Shown one piece after another: positions 9,167 through 16,583 of a DNA stretch of 64,000 bases. Numbering within the stretch: the stretch's first letter is position 1; every line of letters starts with the position of its first letter. The translations under genes and the position numbers were made by a program. The notes under the pieces were generated by a model, which saw only the letters and a list, made by a program, of their open reading frames with translations, was not told the origin of the DNA and ran no database searches. The stretch covers positions 1 through 64,000 of the forward strand of contig WXFH01000048.1 of NCBI GenBank assembly GCA_009881125.1. The letters run 5' to 3'. The stretch comes from Acidaminobacter sp. (GTDB taxonomy: Bacteria; Bacillota_A; Clostridia; Peptostreptococcales; Acidaminobacteraceae).

Positions 9167-10366
9167 TCAGTCGAGCAGGACCGGCTCAAAGCTTTCATGC
9201 CATGGCAGCCCCTGCTTATTGAGCTCTTCCATGAACGGATCCGGATCGAACTCTTCGACGTTGTAGACGCCCGGCTTCTTCCAAAGCCCTTTCAGAATCA
9301 TCATGGCACCGATCATGGCAGGAACGCCTGTTGTATAGGAAATGGCCTGTGAGCCGACTTCCTTGTAAGCTTCCTGGTGGTCGCACATGTTGTAGACATA
9401 GTACGTACGCGGCTGACCATCTTTGACGCCTTGAATGACGCAGCCGATGTTCGTCTTGCCCTTCGTTCTCGGTCCAAGGGACGCAGGGTCCGGAAGGAGC
9501 GCCTTCAGGAATTGAAGTGGCACAATCTCTCTGCCTTCATACATCATAGGCTCAATAGACGTCATGCCGACATTTTCAAGAACCTTGAGGTGAGTCAGGT
9601 AGTTTTGTGAGAACGTCATCCAGAAACGGATCTTCTTGATGCCCTTGATATTGAGTGCAAGGGATTCAAGTTCCTCATGATAAAGGAGATAGATGTCCTT
9701 TTCCCCAATGCCGTCAAAGTTGTAAACCTTCTTGACGGAGAGCGGCGGCGTCTCGATGAACTCGCCCTTCTCCCAATAACGCCCATTCGCTGTGATTTCG
9801 CGGATATTGATCTCCGGATTGAAGTTCGTGGCAAATGGATATCCGTGGTCTCCGCCGTTTGCATCCAGAATATCAATAGTATGAATCTCGTCAAAGTAAT
9901 GCTTCTGAGCGTAAGCGCAGAAGACGCCGGAAACGCCCGGATCAAAGCCGCTGCCGAGCAGTGCAGTGATTCCAGCCTTTTCAAAACGCTCTCTGTAAGC
10001 CCACTGCCATTTATATTCGAATTTCGCCGTATCGAGCGGCTCATAGTTCGCTGTATCCAGGTAGTCGACGCCCGTAGCGAGACATGCGTCCATGATGGTC
10101 AGATCCTGGTACGGCAGCGCAACGTTGATAACAATATCCGGACCGAACTGTTTAATAAGCTCAATCACTTCTTCAGTTTTATCCGCGTCAACTTGAGCCG
10201 TCTGGATTTTGGTCTTTCCGCCGTCGAGCTTCTCTTTTAAAGCGTCGCATTTCGACTTCGTTCTGCTTGCTATGCAGATTTCCTCGAATACGTCAGGGTT
10301 TTGACAACATTTGTGAACAACGACTTGGGCGACACCACCAGCTCCGATGATAAGGGCCTTGGCCAT
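9167..10366 (-). CDS. Carboxynorspermidine synthase (saccharopine dehydrogenase family)
   Basis: NADPH-dependent condensation of aspartate beta-semialdehyde with putrescine or diaminopropane, giving carboxyspermidine or carboxynorspermidine. The 399-residue protein opens with ALIIGAGGVAQVVVHKC, a Rossmann motif, and carries GSGFDPGVSGVFCAYA and the central DANGGDHGYPFATNF segment typical of this branch rather than lysine-pathway saccharopine dehydrogenases. Its pairing with the cognate decarboxylase directly downstream settles the function. It has a good ribosome site (AAAGGAGG) and a putative promoter 38 bases upstream of the start. Confidence 0.93.
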   Translation of the reverse strand: MAKALIIGAGGVAQVVVHKCCQNPDVFEEICIASRTKSKCDALKEKLDGGKTKIQTAQVDADKTEEVIELIKQFGPDIVINVALPYQDLTIMDACLATGVDYLDTANYEPLDTAKFEYKWQWAYRERFEKAGITALLGSGFDPGVSGVFCAYAQKHYFDEIHTIDILDANGGDHGYPFATNFNPEINIREITANGRYWEKGEFIETPPLSVKKVYNFDGIGEKDIYLLYHEELESLALNIKGIKKIRFWMTFSQNYLTHLKVLENVGMTSIEPMMYEGREIVPLQFLKALLPDPASLGPRTKGKTNIGCVIQGVKDGQPRTYYVYNMCDHQEAYKEVGSQAISYTTGVPAMIGAMMILKGLWKKPGVYNVEEFDPDPFMEELNKQGLPWHESFEPVLLD

Positions 10367-10403
10367 TTTTCAACCTCCTTTGAATAGTTAATCTTCCGGG
10401 ACA

Positions 10404-10432
10404 ATTATAGTAAAAACTTCACTATAAGTCGA
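10404..10432 (-). promoter_or_regulatory. putative sigma-A promoter of the carboxynorspermidine genes
   Basis: Minus strand TCGACT, 17-base spacer, perfect TATAAT. The -10 lies 38 bases upstream of the synthase start, so the leader is short. Confidence 0.6.
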
Positions 10433-10769
10433 GTGTTTTTGCTTTTTATTAAACGACTTGAAGTGAAAAAATTTACACCCGACCGCTGCCTATGCCAGAA
10501 ATCAGCAAAAGCAGTGACAAAGACGGACGCATAGTTGATTATACCCCGTATAAACCCAATTAAATCGCGAATGCTCAAGTCCCCTCCTGTAAGCGCTCAC
10601 CGCCAGGGACAGCTCATTGCCCGATACAGCTGTATTTGTGGCTTTCTTACAGAAGGTCAGGGATCAGAACGCCCTGAAGATTCACATCAGCGCATCCATT
10701 CAGACCTTCATGTGTTGGTTGTGATAAGATTAGAGGAAAGATCTCACGCATTCCCAAAGGAGGCATATC
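10433..10769. other. intergenic region upstream of rtcB, no gene seen
   Basis: About 340 bases between the divergent polyamine and rtcB genes. I see no coding frame with a ribosome site and no clear hairpin. A promoter for rtcB should lie here; TGATAAGAT near 10725 is the best -10-like word but has no good -35. I could not find a GG-N10-GC sigma-54 element. Confidence 0.5.
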
Positions 10770-12014
10770 ATGTTCACCCTTTTTGACCCCAGCCGCCAAA
10801 AACTTCCAATAAAAGTCTGGCTCGAAAATGCCGCAGAATTGGAACCCGTCTGTCTGGAACAGGCCAGAAATCTTTCAAACCTGCCCTTTGCCCACGGCTG
10901 GATTGCCCTAATGCCTGATACCCACAGCGGCTATGGCATGCCTATTGGCGGCGTACTGGCAACGCAGGAGGTCATCCTTCCGAATGCGGTCGGCGTCGAT
11001 ATAGGCTGTGGTGTAGTATTTGAACAAACCTCCGTCAAAGTTGCCGAGGTTTTTAAGGACACCGCAGGCACTCGTCTTTTGGAAGTCATCGTCAACGAAA
11101 TCCTGCGGGCGATCCCTACAGGCTTTGAACATCATAAGCAAAAACAACCTTGTCAGGCTGCGAAACGTTTTGAAAAAGTCCTCTCAGGGATAAAAATCCA
11201 TGGTTTTGAGCAGGCTTTAGTTCAGGAACTCGAGCGGGCATGTTTTCAGGTCGGGACTTTAGGCGGAGGCAACCACTTTATTGAGCTTCAGGAAGATGAT
11301 GAGGGCTATCTTTGCCTGATGGTTCATTCGGGTTCCAGAAATGTGGGACATACGTTATGTACCCATTTCAACACACTGGCAAAATCCCTGAGCGGCCGCT
11401 TGCAGCCGTCGATCCCCTCAAAGTGGGATCTGGCCTATCTCCCTGTTGACAGTCCGGAAGGTCAGGCTTACATCCGCTGGATGCAGTTTGCCCTGGACTT
11501 CGCCCACGAAAACCGCGAAGTCATGATGGAACGGGTCAGAAGCATTGTCAGCCAGGCACTGGCAACCCGAATGGAGGGGAATGCTCCGGAGATTCTGGCA
11601 CACCATCATTGTCATCATAATTACGCCAGTTATGAACGCCATGATGATCAAATGCTCTGGGTTCACCGGAAAGGTGCTATTCGAGTTATGAAGGATGAAA
11701 CAGGCATAATCCCCGGTGCCATGGGCAGCTTTTCCTATCTGGTGCGCGGAAAAGGAAGCATGGAAAGCTTTAACTCATGTTCTCACGGCGCCGGACGCAA
11801 GATGAGCCGTCATGAAGCCAAGAAGCGATATTCACTCCAGGAGACGCTGAAAGATTTAGAGCACCAAAAAGTTGTCCTCGGAAAAATCAAAAAAGGGGAT
11901 CTCAGCGAAGAGTCCAGACTGGCTTACAAAGACATAACCGTAGTGATCAGCAACGAACTCGATCTGATCGAACCCGTCAAGAGAATGAAAACCCTGGCCG
12001 TAATCAAAGGCTAA
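10770..12014 (+). CDS. rtcB: RNA-splicing ligase RtcB family protein
   Basis: GTP- and manganese-dependent ligase joining RNA 2',3'-cyclic phosphate or 3'-phosphate ends to 5'-hydroxyl ends, used for RNA repair. The 414-residue protein shows the metal-site motifs VGVDIGCG and GTLGGGNHFIE, VHSGSRNVG, CHHNYAS, HRKGA, and the guanylylated histidine in SCSHGAGR near residue 340. The ATG has AAAGGAGG seven bases upstream. No archease or rtcA lies nearby, and no RtcR-type regulator is in the window. Bacterial members of this length are often annotated as release-factor-linked RtcB homologs, so the true substrate is open. Confidence 0.92.
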   Translation: MFTLFDPSRQKLPIKVWLENAAELEPVCLEQARNLSNLPFAHGWIALMPDTHSGYGMPIGGVLATQEVILPNAVGVDIGCGVVFEQTSVKVAEVFKDTAGTRLLEVIVNEILRAIPTGFEHHKQKQPCQAAKRFEKVLSGIKIHGFEQALVQELERACFQVGTLGGGNHFIELQEDDEGYLCLMVHSGSRNVGHTLCTHFNTLAKSLSGRLQPSIPSKWDLAYLPVDSPEGQAYIRWMQFALDFAHENREVMMERVRSIVSQALATRMEGNAPEILAHHHCHHNYASYERHDDQMLWVHRKGAIRVMKDETGIIPGAMGSFSYLVRGKGSMESFNSCSHGAGRKMSRHEAKKRYSLQETLKDLEHQKVVLGKIKKGDLSEESRLAYKDITVVISNELDLIEPVKRMKTLAVIKG

Positions 12015-12031
12015 TCTTTTTCAAAAAACAC

Positions 12032-12068
12032 TAAACGCCTTTGTCATGTTAAGTGACAAAGGCGTTTA
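12032..12068. terminator. bidirectional terminator between rtcB and the zinc-ribbon gene
   Basis: A perfect 15-base stem, TAAACGCCTTTGTCA paired with TGACAAAGGCGTTTA, loop of seven. On the minus strand it is followed by AGTGTTTTTTG, so it ends the zinc-ribbon transcript well; on the plus strand it follows the rtcB stop by 17 bases with a weaker T tract. Confidence 0.9.
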
Positions 12069-12093
12069 ACTTCTGGGGCCGGATTGGCTCATT

Positions 12094-12252
12094 TTAGTTT
12101 TCCATCTCCTTATAACCGTAGAGACCAGCATAATCGTTGTCGATGTCGTGATCGCATGAGTCACAAACACCAAAACGGTTGACTTTCTTTTCATCTCCAC
12201 AGCGCTTGCAAGTTTCTACTTTCCATTGATCTTTGCTGATGTACTTCTCCAT
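12094..12252 (-). CDS. 52-residue zinc-ribbon protein, copy 1
   Basis: I do not recognise a named family. The product has 52 residues with two knuckles, CKRC near residue 15 and CDSC near residue 30, the pattern of a four-cysteine zinc ribbon. The N-terminus starts MEKYISKDQW and the acidic, tyrosine-rich tail ends YGYKEMEN. Two close homologs follow at 12521 and 12713. GGAGG sits eight bases before the ATG; a longer frame to 12384 has no supporting site and crosses the promoter. It has its own promoter (12305-12333), a perfect palindrome in its leader, and its own terminator. Such small ribbons often bind nucleic acid or a protein partner, but no function is proven. Confidence 0.88.
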   Translation of the reverse strand: MEKYISKDQWKVETCKRCGDEKKVNRFGVCDSCDHDIDNDYAGLYGYKEMEN

Positions 12253-12271
12253 ATTGTTTTCCTCCCTTATT

Positions 12272-12293
12272 GAATAATTGTATACAATTATTC
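12272..12293. promoter_or_regulatory. perfect 22-bp palindrome, likely operator
   Basis: GAATAATTGTA followed by its exact reverse complement. It lies between the -10 box (12305-12310) and the ribosome site of zinc-ribbon copy 1, at roughly +5 to +26. The core AATTGTATACAATT resembles operators of MarR/OhrR-type repressors, from general knowledge; no such regulator is in the window. It could instead be an mRNA hairpin near the 5' end. Confidence 0.7.
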
Positions 12294-12304
12294 TCTTTGT
12301 GATT

Positions 12305-12333
12305 ATTATATGTGGTAATCTTTCATTTTTCAA
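12305..12333 (-). promoter_or_regulatory. promoter P1 of zinc-ribbon copy 1
   Basis: TTGAAA, 17-base spacer beginning AATGAAAG, then perfect TATAAT, on the minus strand. The spacer start and the upstream AAAAAAGGGGTTG block recur at the promoter at 13343-13371. Confidence 0.85.
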
Positions 12334-12449
12334 CCCCTTTTTTAGGCAAAAGCTCAATTTTTCTATGTTTTTTTGCAAATACATAACGTTAAACTTGCAT
12401 TTTTTATCCTAAAAAGAATCTTGTTTTGCAGGAGATACATTTTATAAAA

Positions 12450-12492
12450 TAAAAAAATGCGCCCCGGTCGACTTTTATTTCGACGAGGGCGC
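12450..12492 (-). terminator. terminator of zinc-ribbon copies 2 and 3
   Basis: Minus-strand stem GCGCCC/GGGCGC with partly paired interior, then a run of seven T. It begins 29 bases after the stop of copy 2. The DNA from here to P1 (12334-12450) is AT-rich and holds no gene. Confidence 0.85.
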
Positions 12493-12520
12493 TCAGTTTC
12501 TGGGCTCAGGCTGAATCATC

Positions 12521-12679
12521 TTAGTTTTCCATCTCCTTGTAACCGTAGAGACCAGCATAATCATTATCGATTTCGTGCTCACATGAATCACAAACTCCAA
12601 AACGATTGACTTTCTTCTCATCTCCGCAGCGCTTGCAGGTTTCTACTGTCCATTGATCTTTGCTTATATACTTCTCCAT
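12521..12679 (-). CDS. 52-residue zinc-ribbon protein, copy 2
   Basis: Differs from copy 1 at only a few residues: Lys11 is Thr and both Asp of CDHD become Glu. The four cysteines (CKRC, CDSC) and the tail YGYKEMEN are unchanged. ATG at 12679 with AGGAGG about eight bases upstream. It follows copy 3 by 33 bases with no promoter between, so the two are co-transcribed. High DNA identity with copy 1 points to a recent duplication. Confidence 0.88.
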   Translation of the reverse strand: MEKYISKDQWTVETCKRCGDEKKVNRFGVCDSCEHEIDNDYAGLYGYKEMEN

Positions 12680-12712
12680 AATATTTTCCTCCTAATTATT
12701 AATTATGATCTC

Positions 12713-12871
12713 TTAGTTTTCCATCTCTTTGTAGCCGTAGATCCCTGCATAATCGTTATCTATTTCATGATCGCACGTTTCGCATACACCGAAGCGGTTT
12801 ACTTTCTTTTCATCTCCACAGCGTTTGCATACTTCCACATTCCATTGATCTTTGCTTAAGTATTTGTCCAT
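12713..12871 (-). CDS. 52-residue zinc-ribbon protein, copy 3
   Basis: First gene of a two-gene unit under promoter P3. The product begins MDKYLSKDQW and has the knuckles CKRC and CETC; it is the most divergent copy yet keeps the identical length, spacing and C-terminus. AGGAGG precedes the ATG by six bases. The strict conservation of length and of all four cysteines across three copies argues that these are expressed proteins under selection. Confidence 0.88.
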   Translation of the reverse strand: MDKYLSKDQWNVEVCKRCGDEKKVNRFGVCETCDHEIDNDYAGIYGYKEMEN

Positions 12872-12917
12872 AATATCCTCCTTAAGTTTTTTATGTATCG
12901 CTTAACCTCTTGTGATT

Positions 12918-12946
12918 ATTATAAGAGATGATCTTTCATTTTGCAA
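12918..12946 (-). promoter_or_regulatory. promoter P3 of zinc-ribbon copies 3 and 2
   Basis: TTGCAA, 17-base spacer beginning AATGAAAG, perfect TATAAT. Spacer length, spacer start and the following AATCACAA are shared with P1. Unlike P1 it has no downstream palindrome; its leader instead has a short TTAAG/CTTAA pair just before the ribosome site. Confidence 0.85.
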
Positions 12947-13342
12947 TACCTTTTTTCATATTTTTTTATATTTTTTATCTTTTTCTGCAAGTTTTCATTT
13001 TGTAACTTTCATTTTATAAAAATAAATGAAATATATTTTTCTATTATCTAAACAAAGATTGCCGACAAGTCATTCTTGATTAAGTTTTATTATTCACAAT
13101 TATGACTGTTTATACTCACCCTGTTTTCCTGCGTCTCTTAAACCCTTGCATTCACCGGCTTACAAGCCATTCGTCCCTTTATGGCGAACCGCTTCTTTTC
13201 GAAATCAAATCAATTCAGACTTGAATCCATTTCCGGATATGAATCCCAACCTGCATATTCCTGCAAACCAAGCTATTTTTTAGCTGACCGTCCTGCAGCC
13301 GCTTTATAAATCTCATTAATAAATTCCGAGCTATTAATGAAT
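12947..13342 (-). other. gene-free transcribed tract behind promoter P4, possible small RNA or decayed unit
   Basis: Nearly 400 bases without a convincing gene. It starts just downstream of promoter P4. Near its 5' end a seven-base CATTAAT/ATTAATG hairpin can form, and GGCTTGTAAGCC occurs further on. One minus-strand frame reads ending in EIYKAAAGRSAKK and then a stop, which looks like the tail of a lost protein; another gives a 33-residue peptide without a good ribosome site. The last 100 bases (12947-13050) are very AT-rich and carry another AATGAAAG word. Confidence 0.45.
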
Positions 13343-13371
13343 ATTATAGTCACCCAACTTTCATTTTACAA
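13343..13371 (-). promoter_or_regulatory. promoter P4, orphan member of the zinc-ribbon promoter family
   Basis: TTGTAA, 17-base spacer beginning AATGAAAG, perfect TATAAT. Upstream it shares AAAAAAGGGGTTG and a TTG-AAAAAAACAT block with P1, so the homology extends well beyond the core boxes. No gene starts within 450 bases downstream. Confidence 0.78.
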
Positions 13372-13479
13372 CCCCTTTTTTCTCTATTTTAGCCATTTTG
13401 TAATGTTTTTTTACAAGTACAAAACCGAAATCCTGCATTTTCATTTCATTTTTGCAAGTTCGCAACCCATGACATATAT

Positions 13480-13518
13480 TTTATAAAATAAAACGCCGCC
13501 TTCGAAACCGAAGGCGGC
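13480..13518 (-). terminator. terminator after the methyltransferase
   Basis: Minus-strand stem GCCGCCTTCG paired with its complement, followed by GTTTTATTTTATAAAAT. It lies 50 bases after the methyltransferase stop. The interval 13372-13479 is AT-rich leader DNA of P4. Confidence 0.88.
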
Positions 13519-13567
13519 AACTGCATAACTTGTATAGTTATTTAATTCTATCACTTTCAGCCCAATT

Positions 13568-14287
13568 TCATCGAGTTGCAACAGCGACTATGGCAGGACT
13601 CTCTAAGGTGTACTCCGATCCGTCAAAACTGCCAAAGAGTTTGATACTCCTGAATCCAGCCGCTTCGAGGGCGCGAACAAGATCCTTTGAGACAATCGGC
13701 AGCAGAATCGTCGAGGCTTCAAGTTTTCCTTCACCTTCAATTTCCAGCCGCCCGTTAAAGACAATACGCGAGTCTTTAATTTCATAAGACCTGTGGAATC
13801 GCATGCGGCCTTCCTGGCGGTCAATCAACGGCAGCGAGAGTTCATTGCGATCGAGTACGCGATCATAATTGACCGTTTGAATGACAATAGAGCCCCCGTC
13901 ATTCAATTTTTCGTAGCAATCCTTCATCAGTTGACCGACCTCGTCCAACGTATCCAGATGAACTATTGTGTTTCCTATAGAATAAATCAAGTCAAAAGCA
14001 CCGACATTCAGACCCGACAAGCGTCGCATATCATAAACCAACGCTCTGGGAGGCTTATCATCATTTTCCGTTTTCGAGACCAGCTGCTCGACCATAGGCG
14101 AGTCGGTGTCAAACGCACAGACATCATATCCAAGTCTTGAGAGGGGAATCGCATAAGTACCCGTTGCACAGCCCACATCCAGCACCCGGCCACGCTCAGG
14201 CAGCATGCTTTTTAGGTAAGTTAAATGCTTCTCATTGGTAGGGAAGATCACATCATAATATCGTCCAAGCATCTCATAAAAGTCCAC
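13568..14287 (-). CDS. Class I SAM-dependent methyltransferase
   Basis: A 239-residue cytosolic methyltransferase. The SAM site is clear: VLDVGCATGTYAIPLSRLG (motif I) near residue 36, an acidic residue in AFDTDSPMV (motif II), and FDLIYSIGNTIVHL for motif IV. After the Rossmann domain comes a beta-rich insert typical of Methyltransf_25-type small-molecule enzymes. The substrate cannot be read from the sequence. It is a single gene between a terminator and a 100-base gap. The GTG start has GAGGTGA about six bases upstream. Confidence 0.85.
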   Translation of the reverse strand: MDFYEMLGRYYDVIFPTNEKHLTYLKSMLPERGRVLDVGCATGTYAIPLSRLGYDVCAFDTDSPMVEQLVSKTENDDKPPRALVYDMRRLSGLNVGAFDLIYSIGNTIVHLDTLDEVGQLMKDCYEKLNDGGSIVIQTVNYDRVLDRNELSLPLIDRQEGRMRFHRSYEIKDSRIVFNGRLEIEGEGKLEASTILLPIVSKDLVRALEAAGFRSIKLFGSFDGSEYTLESPAIVAVATR

Positions 14288-14387
14288 AGGATCACCTCAT
14301 CCAATTCTTCATCAGGGCGTCAGCCCAGTCGTCGTTCATTACTGCCGTGATTTCAGTCGCGTGTCGTTGACCTTCGTATTATACCCT

Positions 14388-16025
14388 TCATCGGCTTTTA
14401 ATAATCTCCCATACCTCTTCACTTGCAAAATCCACAGACCAAAAACCCAGCCCCGGAAGATTGTATTGTTCCATTAAATCAAGCCTCATCCTCAAAGAGG
14501 TTTCATCTTCCAGCCAAACTTTAAATTTTGATGAGCCATCGAGATATTCCACTACGTTCTGACCCGTCTTCGGATCATACACCGGCGTTAAATTTTTATC
14601 CTTCAGCCAGTCCTCCGACCTCAGGTAACTCAAGGTTGAAGAGCTCACCTTCTTCGAAGTGCCCGCCTCTTCCCAAACACGGGTGTACAGCGGCATGCCC
14701 AGGATCAGCTTCTCCCGCGGGATCAGCGCCAGACTTTTTTCAATGCCCGTCACGACCCAGTCGCGGGAAGCCACAGAACCCGCCTTTGAGCTGGACGCCC
14801 AGTGTTCGTCGTAAGCCATCAAGAACATATAATCGACCACGCCAGACAGCGCCTCGCGGTCGTAGACCTTGGACCATTGGTCGCTCCCTTCCGGTACAGT
14901 GACGTCAACGGAAACCCACTTCCCTACCCGCTTGAGTGCATCAGACAGTTTTTCCACATAGGCCGTGAAATGGTCCTGATCCTTCAGATACATATTTTCA
15001 AAGTCAATGTTGATCCCATCCAGCCCGAATGCCACCGAATAGGCTACCACATGCGCAATGGTCCGATCCGTCAAAGCTTCACTCCGCATCATTTCAGACG
15101 TCCACGCCGGACTGAAATGATTGGCATACAGTCCCCAGACCTGCCAGCCCGCCTCTTGGGCACTGAGAACATAAGCCATATCTGACAGATTCAGCACAAT
15201 GCCGTCGACATTCAGGTCGAACCAGGTCGGCATGATCACATTGCCGACACCGGAACCATCGGCCGCATTGAAGTTGAAATTGTGGTCATAGCGGTGTACC
15301 TGGTCCCAGGCCGCAACGATTCTTTCAGGCATCGTTCGGTCACCTGGCGGCACCACCTGTGGCAGAACATTCGCCTCCATAACGCTCGCTGCCATAGCGG
15401 CATCGACAAGCCCAATTCGTCCGTCCGGATGAAACACACTTAAACGCCCGTCATCAGACTTCACAGCGGTCAGGTACTTGTCCGACGTAAGTTCAAAGGT
15501 TTTCACGCCATCCAGAGTCGCAAAGGTTTTCTTCGCCATCTTCACATTTACCACTTCAGCGCGATGAGTCACAATGTTGATAATCCCCGTTTCGAGATTG
15601 CGGGTCCAGTACATCCGGAACAGCCGCGACAACGCTTCGAGCTCGACGTAGTTCTGATCTTCCACCGCATAGATTGGAAGACTCAGTGTCTCCAGGGATT
15701 TGCCCAGAAAAATGTCCGTCGCCGGATCCCCCGACTTGAACCCGAGCGCGTCAAATTTCATGTAAAGGCGTTCGCCGGAGGGGCTGACATAAGCACCCTC
15801 ATCCAGCCAGCCCTGCACGATTCTAATATCCAGGAACAGCCGTCCCTCATGCTCCAAGTAGGTCATGCCGCTCGGAATGACTTGATCGTCCACCGTCACA
15901 AGGGAACGATAGAACGTCTCCGCATAGCGTCCGGAAAGCTCATTGTATTTGAAATACCAGTAACCCGCTGCCGAGGATGACACCAAGAGCAGCAAGATCA
16001 TAATCACCATCACCCAACGTTTCAT
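14388..16025 (-). CDS. Membrane-anchored GH18-like glycoside hydrolase
   Basis: A 545-residue protein. Residues 2-22 form an uncleaved signal anchor, so the enzyme faces outside. Residues 40-160 resemble the copper amine oxidase N-terminal-like domain often joined to cell-wall enzymes. The rest is a GH18 barrel with the catalytic block GLDGINIDFENM (DxxxDxE, glutamate as proton donor) and later MAYDEHW. Such proteins act on peptidoglycan or related glucosamine polymers (compare YaaH/YdhD). A start six codons upstream exists, but GGAGG is eight bases before the ATG at 16025. It follows the ChrA pair by 18 bases and probably shares their transcript. Confidence 0.88.
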   Translation of the reverse strand: MKRWVMVIMILLLLVSSSAAGYWYFKYNELSGRYAETFYRSLVTVDDQVIPSGMTYLEHEGRLFLDIRIVQGWLDEGAYVSPSGERLYMKFDALGFKSGDPATDIFLGKSLETLSLPIYAVEDQNYVELEALSRLFRMYWTRNLETGIINIVTHRAEVVNVKMAKKTFATLDGVKTFELTSDKYLTAVKSDDGRLSVFHPDGRIGLVDAAMAASVMEANVLPQVVPPGDRTMPERIVAAWDQVHRYDHNFNFNAADGSGVGNVIMPTWFDLNVDGIVLNLSDMAYVLSAQEAGWQVWGLYANHFSPAWTSEMMRSEALTDRTIAHVVAYSVAFGLDGINIDFENMYLKDQDHFTAYVEKLSDALKRVGKWVSVDVTVPEGSDQWSKVYDREALSGVVDYMFLMAYDEHWASSSKAGSVASRDWVVTGIEKSLALIPREKLILGMPLYTRVWEEAGTSKKVSSSTLSYLRSEDWLKDKNLTPVYDPKTGQNVVEYLDGSSKFKVWLEDETSLRMRLDLMEQYNLPGLGFWSVDFASEEVWEIIKSR

Positions 16026-16043
16026 ACACCACGCCTCCAACAC

Positions 16044-16583
16044 TTAGCCCATCAGTCCGTAAAACACGGCCCCGAGCAGCCCTGAAATGCCCATCACCCA
16101 CGTGACTTTGACCTTCAAACGAGTCAACAGCAGAAAAGCTATTACGCCGATGGTCACAGAACGCCAATCCCAGTCCACCGTCATTCCCGTTGAAACCGCC
16201 GCGCTGAGAATCAGCGCGATCACAATGGGCCGAAGGGCGCCGAAAACACTTCGAATCAGGCGGTGCTCTCTGTAGGGATAGAGCCGCCCTGCCAGCAGAA
16301 CCGACAAGGTGATGCAGGCTACGACCACCGAAATGGTTGCGGCCACGGATCCAGGCAGGCCGCCCATTTTATAGCCGACATAAGTCGAGGTATTGATGGC
16401 GACCGGCCCCGGTGTGACCTGTGAGATGGATAAAATATTAAGAAATTCACGATCTGTCAGCCAGTGGTGGATTCCGACTACCTCATGCCGGATCACAGGC
16501 AGGATGGCGTATCCACCGCCAAAGCTGAAGGCGCCAATTTTTAAAAAAGTCAGCGTCATTTGCAAAATCAGAGGCAGGTTCAT
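16044..16583 (-). CDS. Chromate transporter ChrA, second short subunit
   Basis: A 179-residue membrane protein with about five helices, one half of the CHR superfamily. It shows the family motif FSFGGGYAILPVI near the start and QVTPGPVAINTSTYVGY. Short CHR proteins occur as pairs that together act as one long-chain ChrA; here it overlaps its partner by four bases. Activity would be export of chromate or another anion driven by the proton gradient, by family inference. Confidence 0.9.
   Translation of the reverse strand: MNLPLILQMTLTFLKIGAFSFGGGYAILPVIRHEVVGIHHWLTDREFLNILSISQVTPGPVAINTSTYVGYKMGGLPGSVAATISVVVACITLSVLLAGRLYPYREHRLIRSVFGALRPIVIALILSAAVSTGMTVDWDWRSVTIGVIAFLLLTRLKVKVTWVMGISGLLGAVFYGLMG

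Noticed and set aside
12947..13342. Cyclic-di-GMP, cobalamin, glycine or RNase P-like RNA
   Set aside because: I compared the tract with the conserved words of these RNAs from memory (for example GACGCAAAGCC, the B12 box) and none fits. It is kept only as an unnamed candidate transcript.
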